A stretch of 64,000 nucleotides of DNA from Vibrio navarrensis (lineage in GTDB: Bacteria; Pseudomonadota; Gammaproteobacteria; Enterobacterales; Vibrionaceae), in the NCBI RefSeq assembly GCF_015767675.1, contig NZ_CP065217.1, positions 1,550,001-1,614,000 of the forward strand, in the 5' to 3' direction. The notes below the pieces were generated by a model. It was given only the letters and a program-made list of their open reading frames with translations, ran no database searches and had not been told where the DNA came from. Position 1 is the first letter of the stretch. Each line of letters starts with the position of its first letter. Below are positions 28,080-38,700 of the stretch, one piece after another. The translations under genes were made by a program, and so were the position numbers.

Positions 28080-28495
28080 TCAATTTCTCCTACTCGTTGT
28101 TTGCGCTAAGTCTAAGAGATTAGCTGTCTTAATTTTGAGAAGATTACGATGAAACGTCAATTTTTTAGCGCAACAAATCATTGAATCGATGCTGAGTTTG
28201 CGTACTCAATCGCAAAATATCAGTCATTGTAACGAATTCCAACTCCATTTTCTAACTTGTTGAAATCGATGTTTTAAACAAATGCAGTTGCGCACGAATA
28301 GAGTTCAATTCGTGATATTGCTTCATAAATGAGACTGTGTGAGCAAAGTCGCCAATAGGTGACAAAAATGTAAAAGAGATTGGCTTTTCGGATGTTCTAG
28401 CGATCCCCGTTTGATATACTAATGGGTAAGAAAATAGAATTAATGTACCTGTCAAAATATTGGCAGAACTGCACCGTCATCACAGAGGTTTATTT
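28080..28495. promoter_or_regulatory. Divergent promoter region of the TolC-like gene and the adhesin
   Basis: A 416-base AT-rich intergenic region without a gene. For the adhesin, an extended -10 box (TG-A-TATACT, 28412-28420) predicts transcription from about 28427, and AGAGG at 28484-28488 is the ribosome site for the ATG at 28496. No sigma-54 -24/-12 pair was seen. No promoter for the minus-strand pair could be assigned confidently. Confidence 0.5.
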
Positions 28496-31400
28496 ATGGA
28501 TTTCTCAGCCTTTCTTTCTGGAGCTGCTCTTACCGCTGGTCGAATTGTTGTTATTGATTTGAACGGCAATATAAGAATGTTAGCGCCCGGACAAACACCT
28601 GCACCTGGCGAAGTTGTGATTGATACCCTAGATGAATCTGAGGTGCCCACTGTTCGAGTGGCGACAGAAAACGGCAGCAATGACATTACGGGTGACGTGC
28701 AGCAGATTTTTGCAGCGTTAGAAGACGGACAAGATCCAACCCAACTGGGTGATGAGTTTGCTACCGCCGCAGGTGAAACGGGCGGTTCGAGTTTGGTCTC
28801 TGGAGGGACGATTTCCCGCGACGCAAGCGAGACTCTAGCAAGTACAGCATTTACTACCCAAGGTTTGCAGGACCTGGGGCTTAACCAAGCGCAAAGTCTT
28901 TCTCTCTTTGAAGTGTACAGTTCTTTTTCTTCAGATGCGGCAACTACCAGTCCAGCAGAAACTTTGCCTCTATTGACCGTTACACTAGATGAAGATAGTG
29001 GTTCTGAAGCGGACGATTTTCTAACCAACAATGGATCATTCACCGTCTCTGGACAAAATGATGGTGCGACGGTCGAATATTTTGTTGATGGCGAGTGGAC
29101 AACCACAGCGCCAACGCCAGTGGAAGGCGAAAACACCATCACTGTTCGTCAGACCGATGCAGCAGGCAACACTTCTGGTAGCAGCACGCTGACGTTTACT
29201 CTCGACACGACAGCGCCAGATGCTCCGCAGATCTCGCTAGACACTGACAGCGGCAGCTTGGCCGATGACTTCCTTACTAATAAAGGTGATTTCACCGTTG
29301 CTGGCACCGAAGAAGGTGCGACGGTGGAGTATTTTGTCAATGGTGAGTGGACAACCACCGCGCCAACACCAGTAGAGGGTGCAAACACCATCACTGTTCG
29401 TCAGACCGATGCGGCAGGTAATACTTCGGCCAGTAGCACGCTGACGTTTACTCTCGATACCACCGCGCCAGACGCGCCGCAGATCTCACTAGACACTGAC
29501 AGCGGCAGTTTTGCTGATGACTTCCTGACCAATAAAGGCGATTTCACCGTTGCAGGCACCGAAGAAGGTGCGACGGTGGAGTACTTTGTTAATGGTGAAT
29601 GGACAACCACGGCGCCAACGCCAGTTGAAGGTGAGAACACCATCATCGTTCGTCAGACAGATACAGCAGGTAACACTTCTGGTAGCAGCACGTTAACCTT
29701 TACTTTAGATACCACCGCGCCAGATGCACCGCAGATCTCTCTCGATACCGACAGCGGCAGCTTGGCCGATGACTTCCTTACTAATAAAGGTGATTTCACC
29801 GTTGCTGGCACCGAAGAAGGTGCGACGGTCGAATATTTTGTTGATGGCGAGTGGACGACGACAGTTCCAACGCCAGTGGAAGGCGAAAATACCATTATCG
29901 TTCGCCAGACCGATGCAGCAGGTAATACTTCTGGTAGCAGCACGCTGACGTTCACGTTAGATACCACCGCGCCAGACGCGCCGCAGATCTCACTAGACAC
30001 CGACAGCGGCAGTTTGGCGGATGACTTCCTGACTAACAAAGGCGACTTCACCGTTGCTGGCACCGAAGAAGGTGCGACGGTGGAGTACTTTGTTAATGGT
30101 GAATGGACAACCACAGCGCCAACACCAATGGAAGGTGCAAACACCATCATCGTTCGTCAGACCGATGCGGCGGGCAACACCTCAGGCAGCAGCACGCTGA
30201 CGTTCACGTTAGATACCACCGCGCCAGATGCACCGCAAATTTCTCTCGATACCGACAGCGGCAGCTTAGCGGATGACTTCCTTACTAATAAAGGTGATTT
30301 CACCGTTGCAGGTACCGAAGAAGGTACGACGGTGGAGTACTTTGTTAATGGTGAATGGACAGCCACAGCACCAACACCAGTAGAAGGTGCAAACACCATC
30401 ATCGTTCGCCAGACCGATGCAGCAGGCAACACTTCGGCCAGTAGCACGCTCAACTTTACTCTGGATACTTCGGCAGAGACTGGTACGGTTTCTGTCGATC
30501 CAATTACCTCAGATGATGTGATTACAGAAACAGAGAAAAATCAGACTATTACAGTGACTGGTTCAGCGACTGATGGTGACATCAAAACTGGAGATGTTGT
30601 TACCGCGATCATTAACGGTAACGAATACAAAGGTAGCGTTTCTGAAGATGGCTCGTGGGAGTTATCTGTAAGCGGCTCAGACCTTGCTGTTGATACTGCT
30701 TTTGAAGTAACCGTTAATTCAACCGATGCAGCAGGTAACGAAGTCACCTCTACAGGTGAGTCAGTTCATAGATTTGATGACACGCCTGTTATCGTGAACA
30801 TTGACATCGATCCAATTACTGAAGACTCGGTAATAAATGCAAGTGAATCTCAAAGTGATATTACTATTACTGGTACCGTTTCGGGGGAAGAGTTTGAGCA
30901 AGGAACGGTAACGCTAATTGTTAATGGCAAAGAGTTTAGTGGGCAAGTTGTTGACGGCAGGTACGCAATTGATGTTCCTGGTAATGAGTTACTTGCCGAC
31001 TCTGACAAACAAGTGACAGCTGTTGTCGATGTTGTGAACAGCAAGGGGCAAATCGGCTCATCTACCTCTACCGAAGTATACTTTGTTGATACATCGTCAC
31101 TGGCGACAATACGTGTCAACCCTATCACTAGCGATGATGTTATTAATCTTGCTGAGAGTCAGTCAAACGTTACTGTCAGTGGCCGTGTTGGTTTCGATGC
31201 TAAAGCTGGTGATCTAGTCTCAATGACAATTAACGGCACCTTATACACAGCAACGGTTTTGGCAAACAAAACTTGGAGTGTGGAGGTTTCGGGTACCGAT
31301 CTAGCAAACGATAACAGTTTTGTTGCGACAGTAACTGGTGTGGACAGCGCAGGAAATCCTTACTCTGCCTCTACCACTTCAACGCATACGATCGATCTGG

Positions 31401-32719
31401 CTGCGGAAGCGGGTACAGTGACGGTGGCGAATATCACAGAAGATGACGTGGTCAACGCGGCAGAAAGCGGACAAACCATCGCGGTGACAGGTACAGCGAC
31501 AGGTGGCGATATCGCACAAGGCGATAAAGTGACCATGACGATCAATGGTAAATCTTACGAAACCACGGTCGATGCGAACGGCAACTGGACAGTGGATGTG
31601 GCGGGTAGCGACCTAGCAGCGGACACCGAGTTCGAAGTTGTTGTGACGTCTTCGGACTCGGCGGGAAATACCGTAACAAGTTCGGCTTTATCAACTCATG
31701 GTGTTGCTCCAATGGCTGTGGATGATTCAGCGTCAGGCACAGAAGACGGTGGCGTGATCACCATCGATGTGTTGGCGAACGACAGCGATGTGGATGGCGA
31801 TACGTTGACCATCACAGGCGCGACGGTCCCAGCAGAGCAAGGTACGGTCGCGATCGTCGACGGCAAACTCGAGTTCACGCCAGCGGCGAACTTCAACGGC
31901 GAAGCGACCATCAGCTACACCATCAGCGATGGCAATGGCGGAACCGATACTGCGGACGTGAAAGTGACCGTGGATGCGGTGAACGACGGCCCAGTGGCCA
32001 CAGACGATACGGCGTCAGGCACAGAAGACGGTGGCATGATCACCATCGATGTGTTGGCGAACGACAGCGATGTGGATGGCGATACGTTGACCATCACAGG
32101 CGCGACGGTCCCAGCAGAGCAAGGTACGGTCGCGATCGTCGACGGCAAACTCGAGTTCACGCCAGCGGCGAACTTCAACGGCGAAGCGACCATCAGCTAC
32201 ACCATCAGCGATGGCAATGGCGGAACCGATACTGCGAACGTGAAAGTGACCGTGAATGCCGTGAACGATGCGGTAGACGCGGTGAATGACGAAGTGACGG
32301 TTGCCGAAGACGGCAGCATCACGCTGAACCTAACGGGCAACGACAGTGCACCAGACGGCGGCCTGGAAATCACCCACATCAACGGCGTGGCGTTAACCGG
32401 CAATGCCCAAGACATCGCGGTGGACAATGGCACCGTGGTCATCGCGGCGGATGGCGCGATGACGTTCGAGCCAGCGGCTGACTTCAATGGTGAGATCAAC
32501 TTCGGCTACCAGGTGAAAGACGCGGACGGCGATGTAGACAGCGCGAACGTGAAAGTGACCGTGAATGCCGTGAACGATGCGGTAGACGCGGTGAATGACG
32601 AAGTGACGGTTGCCGAAGACGGCAGCATCACGCTGAACCTAACGGGCAACGCATCACGCTGCGGACCGATGACAGCGGGCAACGATCAGTGCTACCAGAC
32701 GGCGACAGCGCGAACGTGA
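28496..32719 (+). CDS. Adhesin, N-terminal part (continuous reading frame)
   Basis: 1,407 residues before the first break. The start MDFSAFLSGAAL at 28496 has AGAGG upstream; a TTG at 28460 in the same frame lacks these features. Residues 1-93 resemble the LapA retention module, ending with TAAG at residues 90-93, the motif cut by the periplasmic protease LapG. This part would plug the outer-membrane channel until cleaved. It then carries six 84-residue Ig-like repeats (about 160-655), four units of about 100 residues (about 660-1065), two 94-residue cadherin-like units with TEDGG and NDSDVDGDTLTIT, and the first 103-residue repeats. The reading frame ends at 32719 in shuffled repeat sequence. 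Confidence 0.88.
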   Translation: MDFSAFLSGAALTAGRIVVIDLNGNIRMLAPGQTPAPGEVVIDTLDESEVPTVRVATENGSNDITGDVQQIFAALEDGQDPTQLGDEFATAAGETGGSSLVSGGTISRDASETLASTAFTTQGLQDLGLNQAQSLSLFEVYSSFSSDAATTSPAETLPLLTVTLDEDSGSEADDFLTNNGSFTVSGQNDGATVEYFVDGEWTTTAPTPVEGENTITVRQTDAAGNTSGSSTLTFTLDTTAPDAPQISLDTDSGSLADDFLTNKGDFTVAGTEEGATVEYFVNGEWTTTAPTPVEGANTITVRQTDAAGNTSASSTLTFTLDTTAPDAPQISLDTDSGSFADDFLTNKGDFTVAGTEEGATVEYFVNGEWTTTAPTPVEGENTIIVRQTDTAGNTSGSSTLTFTLDTTAPDAPQISLDTDSGSLADDFLTNKGDFTVAGTEEGATVEYFVDGEWTTTVPTPVEGENTIIVRQTDAAGNTSGSSTLTFTLDTTAPDAPQISLDTDSGSLADDFLTNKGDFTVAGTEEGATVEYFVNGEWTTTAPTPMEGANTIIVRQTDAAGNTSGSSTLTFTLDTTAPDAPQISLDTDSGSLADDFLTNKGDFTVAGTEEGTTVEYFVNGEWTATAPTPVEGANTIIVRQTDAAGNTSASSTLNFTLDTSAETGTVSVDPITSDDVITETEKNQTITVTGSATDGDIKTGDVVTAIINGNEYKGSVSEDGSWELSVSGSDLAVDTAFEVTVNSTDAAGNEVTSTGESVHRFDDTPVIVNIDIDPITEDSVINASESQSDITITGTVSGEEFEQGTVTLIVNGKEFSGQVVDGRYAIDVPGNELLADSDKQVTAVVDVVNSKGQIGSSTSTEVYFVDTSSLATIRVNPITSDDVINLAESQSNVTVSGRVGFDAKAGDLVSMTINGTLYTATVLANKTWSVEVSGTDLANDNSFVATVTGVDSAGNPYSASTTSTHTIDLAAEAGTVTVANITEDDVVNAAESGQTIAVTGTATGGDIAQGDKVTMTINGKSYETTVDANGNWTVDVAGSDLAADTEFEVVVTSSDSAGNTVTSSALSTHGVAPMAVDDSASGTEDGGVITIDVLANDSDVDGDTLTITGATVPAEQGTVAIVDGKLEFTPAANFNGEATISYTISDGNGGTDTADVKVTVDAVNDGPVATDDTASGTEDGGMITIDVLANDSDVDGDTLTITGATVPAEQGTVAIVDGKLEFTPAANFNGEATISYTISDGNGGTDTANVKVTVNAVNDAVDAVNDEVTVAEDGSITLNLTGNDSAPDGGLEITHINGVALTGNAQDIAVDNGTVVIAADGAMTFEPAADFNGEINFGYQVKDADGDVDSANVKVTVNAVNDAVDAVNDEVTVAEDGSITLNLTGNASRCGPMTAGNDQCYQTATART
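28763..28774 (+). other. Codons of the putative LapG cleavage site (TAAG)
   Basis: ACC-GCC-GCA-GGT encodes T90-A-A-G93 of the adhesin. In LapA-type adhesins LapG cuts between the two alanines at about residue 108; position and context here are comparable. Confidence 0.75.
28976..30463 (+). repeat. Six Ig-like tandem repeats (252 bp) in the adhesin
   Basis: Five units of 252 bp (29204-29455, 29456-29707, 29708-29959, 29960-30211, 30212-30463) are preceded by one more divergent unit. Each encodes 84 residues with APDAPQISLDTDSGS, FLTNKGDFTVAGTEEG, VEYFV(N/D)GEWT and VRQTDAAGNTS. Reading frame is kept throughout, and differences are mostly synonymous. Confidence 0.93.
31710..32270 (+). repeat. 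Two 94-residue cadherin-like (tandem-95) units
   Basis: Two 282-bp units, nearly identical in DNA, with the patterns DD(S/T)ASGTEDGG, VLANDSDVDGD and FNGEATISYTISDGNGGTD. A third, slightly diverged copy lies at about 44410-44690, so the long 309-bp array is framed by this unit type on both sides. Confidence 0.88.
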
Positions 32720-35700
32720 AAGTGACCGTGAATGCCCGATGCATCAACGGCGTGGCGTTAACGGGCAATGCCCAAGACATCGCGGTGGACAATGGCACCG
32801 TGGTCATCGCGGCGGATGGCGCGATGACGTTCGAGCCAGCGGCTGACTTCAATGGTGAGATCAACTTCGGCTACCAGGTGAAAGACGCGGACGGCGATGT
32901 ACGACCAGCGCGACCGTGGTCATCGCGGCGGATGCGATGAAAGTGACCGTGAATCGGCCGTGAACGATGCGGTAGTGACCGCGGTGACGCGGTGAATGAC
33001 GAAGTGACGGTTGCCGAAGACGGCAGCATCACGCTGAACCTAACGGGCAACGACAGTGCACCAGACGGCGGCCTGGAAATCACCCACATCAACGGCGTGG
33101 CGTTAAAATCAAGACCCACATCAACGGCGTGGCGTTAACGATGGCAATGCCATGCACCAGACGGCGGCCTGAAAAAGACGGCGCGTTAAATCGCGTGGTG
33201 GTCATCGCGGCGGATGGCGCGATGACGTTCGAGCCAGCGGCTGACTTCAATGGTGAGATCAACTTCGGCTACCAGGTGAAAGACGCGGACGGCGATGTAG
33301 ACAGCGCGAACGTGAAAGTGACCGTGAATGCCGTGAACGATGCGGTAGACGCGGTGAATGACGAAGTGACGGTTGCCGAAGACGGCAGCATCACGCTGCC
33401 TAACGGGCAACGACAGTGCACCAGACCTGGAAATCACCCACATCAACGGCGTGGCGTTAACGCAATGCCCAAGACATCGCGGTGGACAATGGGAAATCAC
33501 CTGACATCAACCGTGGGTCATCGCGGCGGATGGCGCGATGACGTTCGAGCCAGCGGCTGACTTCAATGGTGAGATCAACTTCGGCTACCAGGTGAAAGAC
33601 GCGGACGGCGATGTAGACAGCGCGAACGTGAAAGTGACCGTGAATGCCGTGAACGATGCGGTAGACGCGGTGAATGACGAAGTGACGGTTGCCGAAGACG
33701 GCAGCATCACGCTGAACCTAACGGGCAACGACAGTGCACCAGACGGCGGCCTGAAATCACCCACATCAACGGCGTGGCGTTAACCGGCAATGCCCAAGAC
33801 ATCGCGGTGGACAATGGCACCGTGGTCATCGCGGCGGATGGCGCGATGACGTTCGAGCCAGCGGCTGACTTCACGATCAACTTCGGCTACCAGGTGAAAG
33901 ACGCGGACGGCTGACTTCAATGGTGAATGCCGTGAACGATCAGACGCGGTGAATGACGGCTACCAGGTGAAAGTGACGCGGATCAACGGCGTGGCGATGC
34001 CCAAGACATCGCGCGAACGTGAAAGTGACCGTGAATCGGCGCCAGGTGAAACGGACGGCGATGTAGACAGCGCGATGCGGTAGACGCGGTGAATGACGAA
34101 GTGACGGTTGCCGAAGACGGCAGCATCACGCTGAACCTAACGGGCAACGACAGTGCACCAGACGGCGGCCTGAAATCACCCACATCAACGGCGTGGCGTT
34201 AACCGGCAATGCCCAAGACATCGCGGTGGACAATGGCACCGTGGTCATCGCGGCGGATGGCGCGATGACGTTCGAGCCAGCGGCTGACTTCAATGGTGAG
34301 ATCAACTTCGGCTACCAGGTGAAAGACGCGGACGGCGATGTAGACAGCGCGAACGTGAAAGTGACCGTGAATGCCGTGAACGATGCGGTAGACGCGGTGA
34401 ATGACGAAGTGACGGTTGCCGAAGACGGCAGCATCACGCTGAACCTAACGGGCAACGACAGTGCACCAGACGGCGGCCTGAAATCACCCACATCAACGGC
34501 GTGGCGTTAACCGGCAATGCCCAAGACATCGCAAGACATCGCGGTGGACAATGACCGTGAATGCCGTGAACATGCGGTCGGTGAATGACGGGCAGACGGC
34601 GGCCTGAAATCACCCACATCAACGGCGTGGCGGTGGACAATGGCACCGTGGTCATCGCGGCGGATGGCGCGATGACGTTCGAGCCAGCGGCTGACTTCAA
34701 TGGTGAGATCAACTTCGGCTACCAGGTGAAAGACGCGGACGGCGATGTAGACAGCGCGAACGTGAAAGTGACCGTGAATGCCGTGAACGATGCGGTGAAT
34801 GACGAAGTGGTACGGCAGCATCACGCTGAACCTAACGGGCAACGTGAATGACGACATCGTGACAACGGTTGCCGATGGCGCGATGACGGGCTGACCAGAC
34901 GGCGGCCTGGAAATCAACATCAACGGCGTGGCGTTAACCGGCAATACTTAAGACATCGCCTGGTACCAGGTGAAAGACGCGGCGGCGATGCGGAGCAGCG
35001 CGAATGTGAAAGTGACCGTGATGCCGTGAACGATGCGAGACGCGGTGAATGACGAAGTCAAGTGAGATCACCCTTGCACCCAGACGGCGGCTACGCGCGT
35101 GAAATGTGACCGTGAGTGACCGTGAATGCCGTGAACGATGCGGTAGACGCGGTGAATGGCGAAATCACCCACATCAACGGCGTGGCGTTAACCGGCAATG
35201 CCCAAGACATCGCGGTGGACAATGGCACCGTGGTCATCGCGGCGGATGGCGCGATGACGTTCGAGCCAGCGGCTGACTTCAATGGTGAGATCAACTTCGG
35301 CTACCAGGTGAAAGACGCGGACGGCGATGTAGACAGCGCGAACGTGAAAGTGACCGTGAATGCCGTGAATGCCGTGAACGATGCGGTAGACGGTGATCGT
35401 GAACGTGGCGGTGAATGACGAAGTGACGGTTGCCGAAGACAGCGGAACGTGAAAGTGCATCACGCTGAACCGGTGAATAACGGGCAACGACAGTGCACCA
35501 GACGGCGGCCTGAAATCACCCACATCAACGGCGTGGCGTTAACCGGCAATGCCCAAGACATCGCGGTGGACAATGGCACCGTGGTCATCGCGGCGGATGG
35601 CGCGATGACGTTCGAGCCAGCGGCTGACTTCAATGGTGAGATCAACTTCGGCTACCAGGTGAAAGACGCGGACGGCGATGTAGACAGCGCGAACGTGAAA

Positions 35701-38700
35701 GTGACCGTGAATGCCGTGAACGATGCGGTAGACGCGGTGAATGACGAAGTGACGGTTGCCGAAGACGGCAGCATCACGCTGAACCTAACGGGCAACGACA
35801 GTGCACCAGACGGCGGCCTGGAAATCACCCACATCAACGGCGTGGCGTTAACCGGCAATGCCCAAGACATCGCGGTGGACAATGGCACCGTGGTCATCGC
35901 GGCGGATGGCGCGATGACGTTCGAGCCAGCGGCTGACTTCAATGGTGAGATCAACTTCGGCTACCAGGTGAAAGACGCGGACGGCGATGTAGACAGCGCG
36001 AACGTGAAAGTGACCGTGAATGCCGTGAACGATGCGGTAGACGCGGTGAATGACGAAGTGACGGTTGCCGAAGACGGCAGCATCACGCTGAACCTAACGG
36101 GCAACGACAGTGCACCAGACGGCGGCCTGGAAATCACCCACATCAACGGCGTGGCGTTAACCGGCAATGCCCAAGACATCGCGGTGGACAATGGCACCGT
36201 GGTCATCGCGGCGGATGGCGCGATGACGTTCGAGCCAGCGGCTGACTTCAATGGTGAGATCAACTTCGGCTACCAGGTGAAAGACGCGGACGGCGATGTA
36301 GACAGCGCGAACGTGAAAGTGACCGTGAATGCCGTGAACGATGCGGTAGACGCGGTGAATGACGAAGTGACGGTTGCCGAAGACGGCAGCATCACGCTGA
36401 ACCTAACGGGCAACGACAGTGCACCAGACGGCGGCCTGGAAATCACCCACATCAACGGCGTGGCGTTAACCGGCAATGCCCAAGACATCGCGGTGGACAA
36501 TGGCACCGTGGTCATCGCGGCGGATGGCGCGATGACGTTCGAGCCAGCGGCTGACTTCAATGGTGAGATCAACTTCGGCTACCAGGTGAAAGACGCGGAC
36601 GGCGATGTAGACAGCGCGAACGTGAAAGTGACCGTGAATGCCGTGAACGATGCGGTAGACGCGGTGAATGACGAAGTGACGGTTGCCGAAGACGGCAGCA
36701 TCACGCTGAACCTAACGGGCAACGACAGTGCACCAGACGGCGGCCTGGAAATCACCCACATCAACGGCGTGGCGTTAACGGCAATGCCCAAGACATCGCG
36801 GTGGACAATGGCACCGTGGTCATCGCGGCGGATGGCGCGATGACGTTCGAGCCAGCGGCTGACTTCAATGGTGAGATCAACTTCGGCTACCAGGTGAAAG
36901 ACGCGGACGGCGATGTAGACAGCGCGAACGTGAAAGTGACCGTGAATGCCGTGAACGATGCGGTAGACGCGGTGAATGACGAAGTGACGGTTGCCGAAGA
37001 CGGCAGCATCACGCTGAACCTAACGGGCAACGACAGTGCACCAGACGGCGGCCTGGAAATCACCCACATCAACGGCGTGGCGTTAACCGCAATGCCCAAG
37101 ACATCGCGGTGGACAATGGCACCGTGGTCATCGCGGCGGATGGCGCGATGACGTTCGAGCCAGCGGCTGACTTCAATGGTGAGATCAACTTCGGCTACCA
37201 GGTGAAAGACGCGGACGGCGATGTAGACAGCGCGAACGTGAAAGTGACCGTGAATGCCGTGAACGATGCGGTAGACGCGGTGAATGACGAAGTGACGGTT
37301 GCCGAAGACGGCAGCATCACGCTGAACCTAACGGGCAACGACAGTGCACCAGACGGCGGCCTGGAAATCACCCACATCAACGGCGTGGCGTTAACCGCAA
37401 TGCCCAAGACATCGCGGTGGACAATGGCACCGTGGTCATCGCGGCGGATGGCGCGATGACGTTCGAGCCAGCGGCTGACTTCAATGGTGAGATCAACTTC
37501 GGCTACCAGGTGAAAGACGCGGACGGCGATGGACAGCGCGAACGTGAAAGTGACCGTGAATGCCGTGAACGATGCGGTAGACGCGGTGAATGACGAAGTG
37601 ACGGTTGCCGAAGACGGCAGCATCACGCTGAACCTAACGGGCAACGACAGTGCACCAGACGGCGGCCTGAAATCACCCACATCAACGGCGTGGCGTTAAC
37701 GCAATGCCCAAGACATCGCGGTGGACAATGGCACCGTGGTCATCGCGGCGGATGGCGCGATGACGTTCGAGCCAGCGGCTGACTTCAATGGTGAGAACTT
37801 CGGCTACCAGGTGAAAGACGCGGACGGCGATGAGACAGCGCGAACGTGAAAGTGACCGTGAATGCCGTGAACGATGCGGTAGACGCGGTGAATGACGAAG
37901 TGACGGTTGCCGAAGACGGCAGCATCACGCTGAACCTAACGGGCAACGACAGTGCACCAGACGGCGGCCTGGAAATCACCCACATCAACGGCGTGGCGTT
38001 AACGGCAATGCCCAAGACATCGCGGTGGACAATGGCACCGTGGTCATCGCGGCGGATGGCGCGATGACGTTCGAGCCAGCGGCTGACTTCAATGGTGAGA
38101 TCAACTTCGGCTACCAGGTGAAAGACGCGGACGGCGATGTAGACAGCGCGAACGTGAAAGTGACCGTGAATGCCGTGAACGATGCGGTAGACGCGGTGAA
38201 TGACGAAGTGACGGTTGCCGAAGACGGCAGCATCACGCTGAACCTAACGGGCAACGACAGTGCACCAGACGGCGGCCTGGAAATCACCCACATCAACGGC
38301 GTGGCGTTAACCGGCAATGCCCAAGACATCGCGGTGGACAATGGCACCGTGGTCATCGCGGCGGATGGCGCGATGACGTTCGAGCCAGCGGCTGACTTCA
38401 ATGGTGAGATCAACTTCGGCTACCAGGTGAAAGACGCGGACGGCGATGTAGACAGCGCGAACGTGAAAGTGACCGTGAATGCCGTGAACGATGCGGTAGA
38501 CGCGGTGAATGACGAAGTGACGGTTGCCGAAGACGGCAGCATCACGCTGAACCTAACGGGCAACGACAGTGCACCAGACGGCGGCCTGGAAATCACCCAC
38601 ATCAACGGCGTGGCGTTAACGGCAATGCCCAAGACATCGCGGTGGACAATGGCACCGTGGTCATCGCGGCGGATGGCGCGATGACGTTCGAGCCAGCGGC

